Shown: one piece after another, positions 35,897 to 45,902 of the stretch
Numbering within the stretch: position 1 is the stretch's first letter
Layout of the letters: each line of letters begins with the position of its first letter
Origin: Flavobacteriales bacterium
GTDB lineage: Bacteria; Bacteroidota; Bacteroidia; Flavobacteriales_C; GCA-002722245
Assembly (NCBI GenBank): GCA_002722245.1
Contig: PBLA01000014.1
Location: 62,001 to 126,000 of the forward strand
Direction: 5' to 3'
Length of the DNA: 64,000 nt
The notes under the pieces: generated by a model
What the model was told of the DNA's origin: nothing
What the model saw: only the letters and a program-made list of their open reading frames with translations
Database searches by the model: none
Program-made: the position numbers and the translations under genes

Positions 35897-38800
35897 ATGA
35901 AAAATATTCTATTTATTCTGTCCTTTGTATGGTGCCATTTGATCTTTTCTCAAGACTATAATCATTTTAATTATTGCAAAGAATACAACTACATTTATAA
36001 AATTAACACCAAAATTGCGGAACAAGTCTTGGGTGCCAAGACTTATGGATGGGATAATACTTTAACAGGGTTTTTGGCAAATAATAACCCCGCTGATTCT
36101 GTAAAGATTTGTGCATATAAGTCATTGGATGATTTTTCGGTAAGAAACGGATTATATCTTGTTATTCAGCCAAATCATGATGAAGTTAATATTGGATTGT
36201 TTCAAAAAGGGAAACCCAATTTAAATACGTTTACCTGGCAAGATAAATTCTATGTACAGCCTCTGAAAAATGATAAATTAATAGCGCAAAGTTCCATTTT
36301 TTCTAAAAAAAGAACCTTTTCTTATAATTCGTCAAGAAAGGCTTTTGAAATAGATGAAAAACACTACCACAAAAAAATTAAAGGCGAGAGAATTTATGTG
36401 GTTCTTGAAAAAGATACGTTTATATATAATGCGTATTCAGAGGTTTGGGGCGTGAAAAATGCAAGGGCTAAATCTAAACGAAAAGCAAAAAAAGTAGAAC
36501 GACTGCAAAAAATAGGATGGTACAATTATAAAAAACACAAATTCAACCCACAATTTGGTTTTTTGGCAATCAGTCAGCCCAAGTACAGAATAGGCGATAC
36601 ATTAAAGGCACAAGTTATTTTATTTAGAAAAAAAGGTAAAGGGTATAATGACTCCTTAAATATCACCTTAAAAAGAGGCTACTATGGAGAAAAAATAGAT
36701 ATTAATCAATTTAAAAAAACTCTAAAAAAAGGTGTTATTGAAATTAACTACCCGTTAGAAGATTCCTTAAATCTATCATCCTACATACTTGAGGTATCCA
36801 GCAAAAAAGGAAAAAGACTTTTTCAACAGTATGTTTCTTTGGAAGATTACGAACTTCCTGAATACAAAGTTCAAACGAGATTACAGAGCCGTGAATTATT
36901 CAAAGGAGAACCTATTGTATTTTTTGGTTCGTTAAAGGATTACAATGGATTTAATGCTTTTGGATCGTATGTTAAAATTCAGATTCGATTAAACAGGCTC
37001 GATTCATTTGAGCGAGGGGTTGTTGAATTCAAAAGGGATCTTGAAGCACTTAAAAAGCCTTTGGAAGATTTTGGTGAAACGAGGTTTGAAATACCCATTG
37101 AGGAGTTTCAGGGAATGTCTGGAAATATTGAAGTAAAGGTCACATTTATTGCACCAGGCTCATTTATTGACGAGAGGAATTTATATGTTCAAATAAACTC
37201 TTCTCAAAATTCTTTAGTAGCAAAAACACTATATCACCAAGGGTGGGTAGAAGCAAAAGGACTTACAAAAGATTTAGATAGCAATGTAAATATTACAGTC
37301 ACGCGATTAAATGGCTCAGAATTGGTAGTACAAAAAAAATTGGGAGAGAAATTTTTTGGAAAGAGCGATTGGATGTCCTTTCGTGCAAATTGGAATGGGA
37401 TGAAAACAGAAACATCTTTTCATAATCCTAACTTTAATCAAGCCTTGGAATATAGAATAGTAAAAGATTCTATTGAAGTAAACATCGATACTTCGGTGTT
37501 TAAAGAAGCAACACTAAATGTATTTGAGAAGGAGCTATTGATAAAATCGGTAACGAATTTACCTTCTTTATTGAAATTGCCCAATAATAAGGAAGGCTAT
37601 ACAATTAAATGTATACATGATTGGAAAGGTAAAACAGTAATAACGAACAAAAACATTGATTTAAAAAGGAAAAATGAGTTGATTATTAAAGGAGATTCCG
37701 AGGTTTACCCGCATAAAACTACTTCCTATGAACTCACAACCATCAATAAAAAAGGAAAACCAGAAGAAGGAGTGGAATTAGTAGCTTATGCCTATAATGA
37801 TAAGTTTAACAACACAAATACATATAACATTTTGTACCCTCGAAAATCGAGTAACTATACTTTAAGAACTTATAACCCTTCTATAAGCCCAGCTGTTCAG
37901 TCCATAAATTCATCCATTAATGAGGAAACCATTGATGAATTTAAATTAAGACATTCGGAATTTTATAAAAACTCTATTCCCTACAAGGGCTTTAAATTAG
38001 AGGAAGTTCATGTTCAGGATACAAATTGTTATTTCGAGCCGCATTTGTATTCCAAAGGAATTGAGATTGCGCCTAATTATGTCCTTGTTGATGGTAAATT
38101 TCATTTTACAGAATTTTTTTCAAACAGTTCCGATTGGCCAATAGCATTTAATGATTCTATTCAGCCTTTAATTAGAGTTGGGACTAATTATTTTAAATTA
38201 CATGGCTATTTAAAATTTAAAAAGGGAATAAAGTATGTTGTTAGAATAAATGTTGATGAAGAGACTCCGTTTTTTCATCATTTGAATTCTCCTAATTATT
38301 CGCTAAATAAACAAGTGCGCGCGCAAAAAAGAGCTTTTCAGGAATATGAATCGAAATATCTTTTTGACCATACAGTTCTTCTTCATTTTGAAAAGTTTTG
38401 TGATAAAGTAATTATACGAACAAGAAACAAAGCTTACGAGTGGGATAATGTACTTTCCCATTGGTTATTCAAAATAGGACCAGATGTTACCGATTCTGTT
38501 TGGGTAACTACAATGAATCAGGGAGACACACTAAACTATGTTTGGAAGAACAGAAAAGGAATTCTTCATAGCCTAGGAGAAGGAAGAATATCTTATGTTC
38601 CAATGCAAAGAAAATTCTTTTCAACGAAATTTTTAAATAAACTGAACGTATTTAAAAGTGAAAACGACAAACAACAACCAGAAAATATTGAACTCAGGAT
38701 TTTTAATGGAATTGGAGTTAAAATAGCAAATAACACCAAGTACCAAAGTGCAGGAGTATATCAATTACCAAATAATAAACAAATACTTGTTTTAAAAACC

Positions 38801-41629
38801 TTCAGTGGAGAGCTCTATAAAACGGTACCTTTTTCCAAGCCCATTGAGCGACTTAATGAAGTTTATGTAAATCTTGAAAAAGAACTAACTAAAATAAGCG
38901 CTTTGCCACAAGGTGGGGTGTTGAAGAAGGTGTTATGGAATTCGGTGTATGAAGTATCTAAATCTAAAGATGAACTTGACACTAGGTCATACAGCTATTA
39001 TAATAAAATGCCTAGTATTTGGGTGTATGCAACCAATGAATTCAACAAAAAAATAGATGGTGCAAAAATATATAGTTTAAAATCAAAATATAATTATAAT
39101 GCTCAGGGGCATAGAGCAAACCATTCTATAAAAAAGTCATTTATTATTCTAGCAAAGGGCTACACACCTTGTGTAATTTCAGAATATGAAGTTGCTCCTA
39201 ATACCTCTTACCATTTCCATGTTACTTTGAGAAAAGAAGATTCGTTAAATATAACTCCTATACAAATCCATCCCAACAGAATGGAAGCATATTCTCCATG
39301 GGATTTTAATAATGCAGGGGTAAATTATTCTTTTAATTTTCAAAACGCCCCTTTTTGGGTGTATAGTAATTCATTTATTTCGTATGATTTTTCTCATGAT
39401 TTAAATATGAGTTACCAATGGGGAGGTCTTGATAAGACGTCTTCTGAAGTAAGGGGAGAACGAACCGAGCTTTTAGCAGAATCCTCTATGGCTATTTCAG
39501 CAAATAAAAGGAGGAATTACAGAAAGTCTAATAATTTCAAATTTTTAAGCAGTATATCCCTAGGAGATCATGCTAGTGTAGAGGAAATTGATAAGGGTTT
39601 TGCCTCGACATACACTGTCACAGTGTCAGATTCAAATGGTTGCTTAGTTTTAGATGAAAAAGAATCTTCTAAAAGCGAAGAGAATAATATAAGTTTATCC
39701 TACGGAGATACGCTTTTAAAAAGAACAGATTTCAGAGATAATGCATTTTGGAAATCGAATCTCACGACAGATGAAAATGGAAAAGTGAAATTTGAAACTA
39801 CTTTTCCAGATGATATAACACAATGGCATATGCAAGTTGTTGGATGGAGTCCTAAAGGGGAGTTGTATACGGAGAGCCGAAAAATTAAGTCTTATAAACC
39901 GGTTGTTGCTAATATTGACTTTCCTCGTTTTATTGTTGAGGGTGATGAATTTCAGGCATTGGGTAAGTGTATGAATTATACATCAGATAAATACGAAGGT
40001 AAAACAGAGTTTTTCATAAATGGCGACAGTCAGAATAAAAACACTATCTCTCTTGATAAGATCCATTTGGATTCTGTAACCATTAATAATATAGAGGACA
40101 CAGTTAAAATAGGATATAAACTTCTATTGAATAATGAATATTGGGATGCAGAGGAAAGAGAATTGCCAGTTCATAAAAAGGGAATAAGTACAACTACGGA
40201 AACAGATTATTTTTTGTCAAAAGATACTTCTTTATCCATTCAATTAACGCCAGGAGAGTATCAAATTCAGTTAGCGAGCGGATGGAATAACTATTTAAAA
40301 ACTCAAATAAAGGATTTAAAGTCTTACCCATATGCGTGTACTGAGCAATTAACAAGTAAGCTATTGGGAATGCTGGTTCAATATGACTTATCTAAAAAGG
40401 TTGATGGCGCTGATGTTAAAAAAGGGGTACTATTAAAATCACAAATTAATACTGTAATTAGGAAACTCGCCAAACGATCAAATAGTGAATATATGTGGGG
40501 CTGGTGGGATAATGGTAGTACGCATGAGTTTATAACAGCGTATCTAATAGAAGTACTAAAATATGCACATGATTTACAGTTTAATGTTCGGAAATTGAAT
40601 GAAATGAACCCATATATTTTAAATCGAATACTTCAAAATGATAAATTAAATAATGAAATAAGATTGTACGCTGCGTGCCAAATAGCAGAATTGGAAACTA
40701 AAAAAATGAAAGATTTTGCAATGATTACTTATCAAAAGCCGAAAAACAAAGCTCAGATCGTTTTATTAAACAAGTTGAAGCAGCTAACGGGTGAAAAAAT
40801 AGACATGGCGGCTATTGACTCTATCGCTTCTTTTACAAAACGTGGTGGTAAGTATTGGGAGGACAAGGAAAGAGGATGGATTGGTAATAGAGGCTTTTTA
40901 ACACGTCAGGTATATCAAATAAAACAATTAGCACATGCTAAACAGTCGGAGTTAAATGCAATAGCAAAAACAGTTTGGGACTTAAATTCTAATAAATATC
41001 ACACACTTCAAAAAGCTCAATTTCTATTGATGACTAAACTTCATCAACCAGAAGTTAAAAAAGGGTATTTAAAATATAACCTGGGTGCATCTCAGTCGGA
41101 TTTAATTCAATCATCGGATGCTTCTGTTTTTGGTAAAGTACTTTCTATTAAAATTGATTCTCTAATAGAATTAAAAATTAAGTCCAAAGGAACCTTTGGC
41201 TTTGTGTCTGTTCAAAAGAAAGAATGGAAAAAACCAGAAAAAAAAGGTAAAGAAGATATAGTTGAAATTGATACAGAATTTTTACAAAAAGAGAAAAAAG
41301 CAACGAAACTCATAAAAACAGAACAGTATACATTAAAAGTGAAAATTCATGTGAAAAATGAAACCGATTATGTTAGAGTAGAGGTTCCTATTCCTGCAGG
41401 GTTAACATACAAGAATAAAAACTCGATTCAGTCTAATGATCATATTGAATATTATAAAGACAAAGTAGTGCTATACTATGAACATGTTAAGAAAGGTGAC
41501 ATATTCATCAATGTTCCTTTAACAGCTCGTTACAAAGGAAAGTACACTATTAACCCAGTTAAATTTGAAAACATGTATTTCCCAAATATTTCGGGATGGA
41601 ACACTATCAAGACTGTCTTAGTAAATTAA
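35897..41629 (+). CDS. second alpha-2-macroglobulin-like protein, secreted
   Basis: 1910 residues from ATG 35897. Cleavable signal peptide (MKNILFILSFVWCHLIFSQ) with no lipobox at the cleavage point, so soluble in the periplasm or exported. Macroglobulin strand pattern starts near 218 (AISQPKYRIGDTLKAQVIL). A2M core near 1285-1350 (TFPDDITQWHMQVVGWSPKG; ESRKIKSYKPVVANIDFPRF). Thioester domain with SYPYACTEQLTSK (C1481) and MWGWWDNGSTHEFITAYLIE. Very little direct identity to the first A2M, so they are old paralogues or independent acquisitions. It carries long Tyr/Asn/Lys-rich regions typical of this genome. Confidence 0.88.
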   Translation: MKNILFILSFVWCHLIFSQDYNHFNYCKEYNYIYKINTKIAEQVLGAKTYGWDNTLTGFLANNNPADSVKICAYKSLDDFSVRNGLYLVIQPNHDEVNIGLFQKGKPNLNTFTWQDKFYVQPLKNDKLIAQSSIFSKKRTFSYNSSRKAFEIDEKHYHKKIKGERIYVVLEKDTFIYNAYSEVWGVKNARAKSKRKAKKVERLQKIGWYNYKKHKFNPQFGFLAISQPKYRIGDTLKAQVILFRKKGKGYNDSLNITLKRGYYGEKIDINQFKKTLKKGVIEINYPLEDSLNLSSYILEVSSKKGKRLFQQYVSLEDYELPEYKVQTRLQSRELFKGEPIVFFGSLKDYNGFNAFGSYVKIQIRLNRLDSFERGVVEFKRDLEALKKPLEDFGETRFEIPIEEFQGMSGNIEVKVTFIAPGSFIDERNLYVQINSSQNSLVAKTLYHQGWVEAKGLTKDLDSNVNITVTRLNGSELVVQKKLGEKFFGKSDWMSFRANWNGMKTETSFHNPNFNQALEYRIVKDSIEVNIDTSVFKEATLNVFEKELLIKSVTNLPSLLKLPNNKEGYTIKCIHDWKGKTVITNKNIDLKRKNELIIKGDSEVYPHKTTSYELTTINKKGKPEEGVELVAYAYNDKFNNTNTYNILYPRKSSNYTLRTYNPSISPAVQSINSSINEETIDEFKLRHSEFYKNSIPYKGFKLEEVHVQDTNCYFEPHLYSKGIEIAPNYVLVDGKFHFTEFFSNSSDWPIAFNDSIQPLIRVGTNYFKLHGYLKFKKGIKYVVRINVDEETPFFHHLNSPNYSLNKQVRAQKRAFQEYESKYLFDHTVLLHFEKFCDKVIIRTRNKAYEWDNVLSHWLFKIGPDVTDSVWVTTMNQGDTLNYVWKNRKGILHSLGEGRISYVPMQRKFFSTKFLNKLNVFKSENDKQQPENIELRIFNGIGVKIANNTKYQSAGVYQLPNNKQILVLKTFSGELYKTVPFSKPIERLNEVYVNLEKELTKISALPQGGVLKKVLWNSVYEVSKSKDELDTRSYSYYNKMPSIWVYATNEFNKKIDGAKIYSLKSKYNYNAQGHRANHSIKKSFIILAKGYTPCVISEYEVAPNTSYHFHVTLRKEDSLNITPIQIHPNRMEAYSPWDFNNAGVNYSFNFQNAPFWVYSNSFISYDFSHDLNMSYQWGGLDKTSSEVRGERTELLAESSMAISANKRRNYRKSNNFKFLSSISLGDHASVEEIDKGFASTYTVTVSDSNGCLVLDEKESSKSEENNISLSYGDTLLKRTDFRDNAFWKSNLTTDENGKVKFETTFPDDITQWHMQVVGWSPKGELYTESRKIKSYKPVVANIDFPRFIVEGDEFQALGKCMNYTSDKYEGKTEFFINGDSQNKNTISLDKIHLDSVTINNIEDTVKIGYKLLLNNEYWDAEERELPVHKKGISTTTETDYFLSKDTSLSIQLTPGEYQIQLASGWNNYLKTQIKDLKSYPYACTEQLTSKLLGMLVQYDLSKKVDGADVKKGVLLKSQINTVIRKLAKRSNSEYMWGWWDNGSTHEFITAYLIEVLKYAHDLQFNVRKLNEMNPYILNRILQNDKLNNEIRLYAACQIAELETKKMKDFAMITYQKPKNKAQIVLLNKLKQLTGEKIDMAAIDSIASFTKRGGKYWEDKERGWIGNRGFLTRQVYQIKQLAHAKQSELNAIAKTVWDLNSNKYHTLQKAQFLLMTKLHQPEVKKGYLKYNLGASQSDLIQSSDASVFGKVLSIKIDSLIELKIKSKGTFGFVSVQKKEWKKPEKKGKEDIVEIDTEFLQKEKKATKLIKTEQYTLKVKIHVKNETDYVRVEVPIPAGLTYKNKNSIQSNDHIEYYKDKVVLYYEHVKKGDIFINVPLTARYKGKYTINPVKFENMYFPNISGWNTIKTVLVN

Positions 41630-41636
41630 GAATTTT

Positions 41637-41664
41637 TGAATGATAAATATGGAATCATTCATTT
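41637..41664 (+). terminator. hairpin after the second A2M gene
   Basis: TGAATGAT (41637-41644) pairs with ATCATTCA (41654-41661) over 8 bp with a 9-base loop, followed by only three T residues. It lies 8 bp past the stop codon. A weak intrinsic terminator or 3'-end hairpin. Confidence 0.45.
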
Positions 41665-41702
41665 AAAATGGCGGATTTAACATTCCAAACACCTATAAAT
41701 CC

Positions 41703-41733
41703 TTGCATTTCAAGGGATTTCGCCGTACTTTTG
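41703..41733 (+). promoter_or_regulatory. rpsA promoter
   Basis: TTG (41703-41705), 20 bp, TACTTTTG (41726-41733): an exact TTG-N20-TAnnTTTG promoter. Transcription should start near 41740, giving a leader of about 100 bases before the rpsA ATG. Confidence 0.7.
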
Positions 41734-41761
41734 CCATCCAATTTATTGAAAGGGTGTGTTG

Positions 41762-41815
41762 ATGCGGTAACATGCTGTTTTACAGTTATTTAAAAACAAC
41801 CGTTTAACTCCGCAT
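41762..41815 (+). promoter_or_regulatory. structured 5' leader of rpsA, possible S1 autoregulation site
   Basis: ATGCGG (41762-41767) can pair with CCGCAT (41810-41815), closing a domain that contains the small hairpin CTGT-TTT-ACAG (41775-41785). An alternative pairing uses CGGT (41765-41768) with ACCG (41799-41802), competing for the same CGG. Ribosomal protein S1 genes are often autoregulated through their leaders, so this is a candidate control element; the structure was folded by eye. Confidence 0.4.
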
Positions 41816-41840
41816 AGTTGAACGTACAATTATTAAAACT

Positions 41841-43613
41841 ATGTCAAAAGGACAAGTTACTGGAATCGAGGATTTCAACTGGGACGGATTAGGTAAGAAC
41901 GACGAAATTTACACAGCTGAACAAAAGGCTGAATTAGAAGCGGCTTACGGAGATACTGTCAACTCAATTGCTGCTCACGAAGTAATTGAAGGATCAATCG
42001 TTACAAAAACAAAAAGAGAAGTTGTTGTAAACATCGGATATAAATCCGAAGGTGTGATTTCTATTTCTGAGTTTAGATATGATCCGGATTTAAAAGAAGG
42101 AGATAAAATAGAGGTTTATGTTGAAAACCCTGAGGACAAATCAGGTCAGTTAGTACTTTCACACCAAAAAGCTAGAGCATTAACTGCTTGGAATAAGGTG
42201 AATACTGCACTTGAAGAAGAGCAAATCATTAAAGGTTATGTGAAGTGTAGAACAAAAGGTGGATTAATTGTTGATGTTTTCGGAATCGAAGCATTCTTAC
42301 CTGGTTCTCAAATTGATGTTAAACCAATTAGAGATTACGATGTTTACGTTGGTAAAACAATGGAATTTAAGGTTGTTAAGATCAATCATGAATTTAAAAA
42401 CGTTGTTGTTTCGCATAAAGCGCTTATTGAAGCGGAACTTGAACTTCAGAAAAAGGAAATTATCGGTAAACTTGAAAAAGGTCAAGTATTGGAAGGAACA
42501 GTTAAAAATGTTACTTCATACGGTGTATTCATTGATCTTGGTGGAGTTGACGGATTAATTCACATTACTGATCTTTCTTGGGGTAGAATTAATCACCCAG
42601 AGGAAGTTGTTCAATTGGATCAAAAATTAAATGTTGTAATTCTTGACTTTGATGATGATAAGAAGAGAATTGCGTTAGGATTAAAACAACTTGAGGCACA
42701 TCCTTGGGATTCTTTAGATGCTGAATTAAAAGTTGGTGATAAGGTAAAAGGAAAAGTAGTTGTGTTGGCTGATTATGGTGCGTTTATTGAAATCGCTCCT
42801 GGTGTAGAAGGGTTAATTCATGTTTCTGAAATGTCTTGGTCACAACACTTGAGATCAGCACAAGATTTCTTGTCAATTGGTGATGAGGTTGAGGCAGAAG
42901 TATTAACGCTTGATAGAGAGGAAAGAAAAATGTCTCTTGGAATTAAGCAGTTAGTTGAAGATCCTTGGGCAGAGGTTGCTGCTAAATACTCTGTAGATTC
43001 AAAGCATAAAGCAACAGTTAGAAACTTTACAAACTTTGGTATTTTTGTTGAGTTAGAAGAAGGTATTGATGGATTAATCCATATTTCTGATCTTTCTTGG
43101 AATAAGAAAATTAAGCATCCTTCAGAGTTTGCTTCATTAGGTCAAGAAATGGAGGTTATTGTTCTAGAAATTGATGCTGAAAACAGAAAGTTAAGCTTAG
43201 GTCATAAGCAGTTAGAGGAAAATCCATGGGATGTTTTTGAAACTGTTTTCACTGAAGGATCTGTTCACGATGCAACTGTTATTGGAAAGCAGGATAAAGG
43301 ATTCTTGATCAATACTGCTGAATATGGAGTTGAAGCATTTATTCCTAAAAATCACTCTGTAAAAGAAGACGGTTCTTCTATCGCTGTTGAAGAAAAATTA
43401 CCGTTTATGATTATTGAGTTTAATAAGGATGCTAAAAAAATCATCGCTTCCCATACTAAAACGTTCAAGCAAGAAGTTGAAGGTGAAAAGAAAGGAGGAG
43501 CTAAAGGAAACACAAAGAGTGCAATTAAGAATTTAAATGCATCTCAAGAGAAGTCTACTTTAGGTGATTTAGATGCTTTAGCAAAATTAAAGTCTGAAAT
43601 GGAAGGAAAATAA
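41841..43613 (+). CDS. rpsA: 30S ribosomal protein S1
   Basis: 590 residues with six S1 RNA-binding repeats. Landmarks of the repeats: VVVNIGYKSEGVISISEF, GLIVDVFGIEAFLPGSQID, YGVFIDLGGVDGLIHITDL, YGAFIEIAPGVEGLIHVSEM, FGIFVELEEGIDGLIHISDL and FLINTAEYGVEAFIPKNHS. A Lys/Gly-rich tail follows. In Bacteroidota, which mostly do not use Shine-Dalgarno pairing, S1 is expected to matter for mRNA binding. It is a single gene with its own strong promoter, structured leader and terminator. Confidence 0.97.
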   Translation: MSKGQVTGIEDFNWDGLGKNDEIYTAEQKAELEAAYGDTVNSIAAHEVIEGSIVTKTKREVVVNIGYKSEGVISISEFRYDPDLKEGDKIEVYVENPEDKSGQLVLSHQKARALTAWNKVNTALEEEQIIKGYVKCRTKGGLIVDVFGIEAFLPGSQIDVKPIRDYDVYVGKTMEFKVVKINHEFKNVVVSHKALIEAELELQKKEIIGKLEKGQVLEGTVKNVTSYGVFIDLGGVDGLIHITDLSWGRINHPEEVVQLDQKLNVVILDFDDDKKRIALGLKQLEAHPWDSLDAELKVGDKVKGKVVVLADYGAFIEIAPGVEGLIHVSEMSWSQHLRSAQDFLSIGDEVEAEVLTLDREERKMSLGIKQLVEDPWAEVAAKYSVDSKHKATVRNFTNFGIFVELEEGIDGLIHISDLSWNKKIKHPSEFASLGQEMEVIVLEIDAENRKLSLGHKQLEENPWDVFETVFTEGSVHDATVIGKQDKGFLINTAEYGVEAFIPKNHSVKEDGSSIAVEEKLPFMIIEFNKDAKKIIASHTKTFKQEVEGEKKGGAKGNTKSAIKNLNASQEKSTLGDLDALAKLKSEMEGK

Positions 43614-43637
43614 TTCCTTATCCATATCTAAAATATA

Positions 43638-43666
43638 AAGCCCTGCATTGAGCAGGGCTTTTTTAT
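43638..43666 (+). terminator. terminator after rpsA
   Basis: AAGCCCTGC (43638-43646) and GCAGGGCTT (43652-43660) form a perfect 9-bp stem with a 5-base loop, followed by further T residues and then an AT-rich run. It probably also acts for the convergent lipoprotein gene at 43682. Confidence 0.9.
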
Positions 43667-43681
43667 TTTTAGTGGTAACGA

Positions 43682-45097
43682 TTAAAATTCCGCCATTTTG
43701 TTAATTTTTTCCTCTAAATTTTTAAGAGCTACGAGTTCATATTGAAAGTCCTCTATGTTCTTAAGGCTAGCTTTAACTTTTTTTCGAGCAATATAAATAT
43801 TCTGGTTTTCATATTTCAGCGCAATAATAACGCCTAAAATTCCCTTAGGAATATTTTTAATTTGATGTTTTCTATGTTTTTGACTGCTTTGAAGAGCTCC
43901 ATTAAACTCTTTTAAATAAAACATGAATTTTTCATTTTTACTTTTTGCTATAATATTCATATTGATCCGCTTGTTTGGATTGTTAATGAATCTATCACAA
44001 TTAATCCATCCAAGCGACTCGCTAGCTAATGAGTAATAGGATATGGCTTTAATTAGCCTTTGTTTTCGTTCCGCTTTAGAGACTCTGTCTCTTTCCGAAA
44101 CAATTTTATTATATTTCTCAATGTCGATTTTTGAATTCGGGTTTCCGAATGTGAAGTTGATTGTAAGGCCTGGGGTAAATTTATTTTTAAGATCAAATCC
44201 AAGGGAATCAAGGTGGTTGCCAATTTTAGATAGTAATTCAAAAAATGCATTATCGTTTTCATAAAATTGCCTACTGAAATTAATTCTGTTGTCCTCAGAT
44301 GATAAAACAACAAGTGGGAATCGTTGAGATACACTGTTTTGAAGTCTTCGAGCCAAGAGGTCTCTTTCCTTTTGAGTGAGTAAATCGATTTCTTTTCGAT
44401 TACCTTTTAAATATATGTGATCAAATCCAGCTTTGAGATCAATTTCAAATAAGCATATACCGTCTCTTCCATTTGGATATAATTTCCATTCTACAATAGA
44501 GTCTTTTCGAATCGATTGATTAAAAAGATTAAAATCACCTTTTTTTTCTCCTTTTACAGGGAATTTGATGGTTACCCTTTTGTTTTTGGGGAGTTGTATT
44601 TCGTTGCCTTTACTGTATGCCCTTAGTTCAATCATTCCAGCAGTTTCAAGTAATTTTCCAGAATCTGTTTGCGTACTTAAACAATCAAAAATATAACTGC
44701 TTTTGGAGTAACTCTCTTTCAACGTTATTGTTATTTCCTTCTCTTTGTCAAATGTATTACTTGGAATAAGTATTTGAGTGCCTTCTTTTCCCTCAATAAG
44801 ATTATCTTCGGAGGGAATGATTGAAAAGGTTTGAATCTTCGATTGAAGTGATTTTAAAGCCTCATTCCATTTATCGTTCGGTTCAGGTTCTGTAGGATTT
44901 AGGATGACGGAATCAGGTGGTGTTTGATTCATTTTCACTGAATAGATAAGAGAATCTCTTTTCTTTTCCGTATGCTTATATGTTTTGGCTTCACTCGTGC
45001 TATCTGTACGGGTAATAGTAATACTCTGCTCTGCAAGATCATTTTGTACGCAAGACATCAGGAGGATAGCGGAGCAATATATTGAGATGATTTTCAT
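43682..45097 (-). CDS. lipoprotein with ZU5-like beta domain, unknown function
   Basis: 471 residues. Lipobox LMSC (C16). A Ser/Thr-rich linker (20-90) leads to a beta domain (EGTQILIPSNTFDKEKEITI, then TAGMIELRAYSKGNEIQLPK), a pattern that resembles ZU5-type domains of Bacteroidota lipoproteins. The rest (200-471) is mixed and unrecognised, with a Trp-containing stretch SLGWINCDRFINNPNKRINM. Probably anchored in the outer or inner membrane. It converges on rpsA and stands apart from the gene at 45205 by 107 bp. Confidence 0.72.
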   Translation of the reverse strand: MKIISIYCSAILLMSCVQNDLAEQSITITRTDSTSEAKTYKHTEKKRDSLIYSVKMNQTPPDSVILNPTEPEPNDKWNEALKSLQSKIQTFSIIPSEDNLIEGKEGTQILIPSNTFDKEKEITITLKESYSKSSYIFDCLSTQTDSGKLLETAGMIELRAYSKGNEIQLPKNKRVTIKFPVKGEKKGDFNLFNQSIRKDSIVEWKLYPNGRDGICLFEIDLKAGFDHIYLKGNRKEIDLLTQKERDLLARRLQNSVSQRFPLVVLSSEDNRINFSRQFYENDNAFFELLSKIGNHLDSLGFDLKNKFTPGLTINFTFGNPNSKIDIEKYNKIVSERDRVSKAERKQRLIKAISYYSLASESLGWINCDRFINNPNKRINMNIIAKSKNEKFMFYLKEFNGALQSSQKHRKHQIKNIPKGILGVIIALKYENQNIYIARKKVKASLKNIEDFQYELVALKNLEEKINKMAEF

Positions 45098-45204
45098 GAA
45101 ATGTTGTTTATCTCATTAACTCCAATTTAAGATTTCGTTACATTATTTTTTGAATAAAAACCATTCTCTCAATTTAAGCAACTATATTAGTTGCGCTTCA
45201 AGCC

Positions 45205-45759
45205 TTATTTATTCGGTGGTATTAATTTTTTCTCAATTTTCTCAAATGCTGTTTGTGATGTAGGGATTTCAATTTTGGAAAACAATTGGTAATAACTGTT
45301 GTCAAACCATTCCCAATCCCATTGAATATTCTGAATATTCAATCCTACCCATGGGACAAAAGGTTGATTGGGGTCAGTGAATGAAAATTCATACGAGAGT
45401 CCTTTTGTTGTGCATCTACTTCGGTTTTCCCACCCCCAATTATTCGCAACAGTTCCATATCCAATCCGCATATCTGAAAAAGGAGTTCTTAAAATACCTT
45501 TAATTTGCAATGTCGTGTGAAATCCTTTATCAACTCTTCGTATTTTAACATTTGTATATGTTGATGAAAAATTAATTCCATGTCTCGTGTTTGGTATATT
45601 TAAAGGTGTTTTTAGTAAAATATCCAAATCAAATCCCATGCTAAAACTAGCTTTGAATACATATCCAATTCGTACGGAAGGGAAACAAGTGATGTCACTT
45701 GCATTCATTTTAGAGTTTAATCCAAAAAAAAGAAGGAAGATTATACATGCGTTTTTCAT
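45205..45759 (-). CDS. small exported, probably beta-barrel envelope protein
   Basis: 184 residues, signal peptide (about 1-20, ending MNAS). Short alternating strands with aromatic girdle residues (SVRIGYVFKASFSMGFDLDI, GWENRSRCTTKGLSYEFSFT, WVGLNIQNIQWDWEWF) suggest an outer-membrane or periplasmic beta protein. I do not recognise the family. The product ends in a Lys-rich, Pro-containing tail. It is followed on the strand by the lipoprotein gene at 43682, with no clear terminator between. Confidence 0.6.
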   Translation of the reverse strand: MKNACIIFLLFFGLNSKMNASDITCFPSVRIGYVFKASFSMGFDLDILLKTPLNIPNTRHGINFSSTYTNVKIRRVDKGFHTTLQIKGILRTPFSDMRIGYGTVANNWGWENRSRCTTKGLSYEFSFTDPNQPFVPWVGLNIQNIQWDWEWFDNSYYQLFSKIEIPTSQTAFEKIEKKLIPPNK

Positions 45760-45853
45760 ATTCTTATAATGTCACCAATTGAAAAAGGTACATTATAGAT
45801 GTTTTTTTATCGAGAAGGTTGTATAAAACGCTGTTTTTCTTTGAGGTTAATAT

Positions 45854-45881
45854 AAAAAAGCCCCGCATTGCGAGGCTTTTT
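45854..45881. terminator. bidirectional terminator after leuB
   Basis: AAAAGCC-C-CGC / GCG-A-GGCTTTT with a 3-base loop; one C-A mismatch. A runs on one side and T runs on the other allow termination in both directions, mainly for leuB on the minus strand. Confidence 0.85.
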
Positions 45882-45902
45882 AAATACGATATATCTCGTT
45901 TC

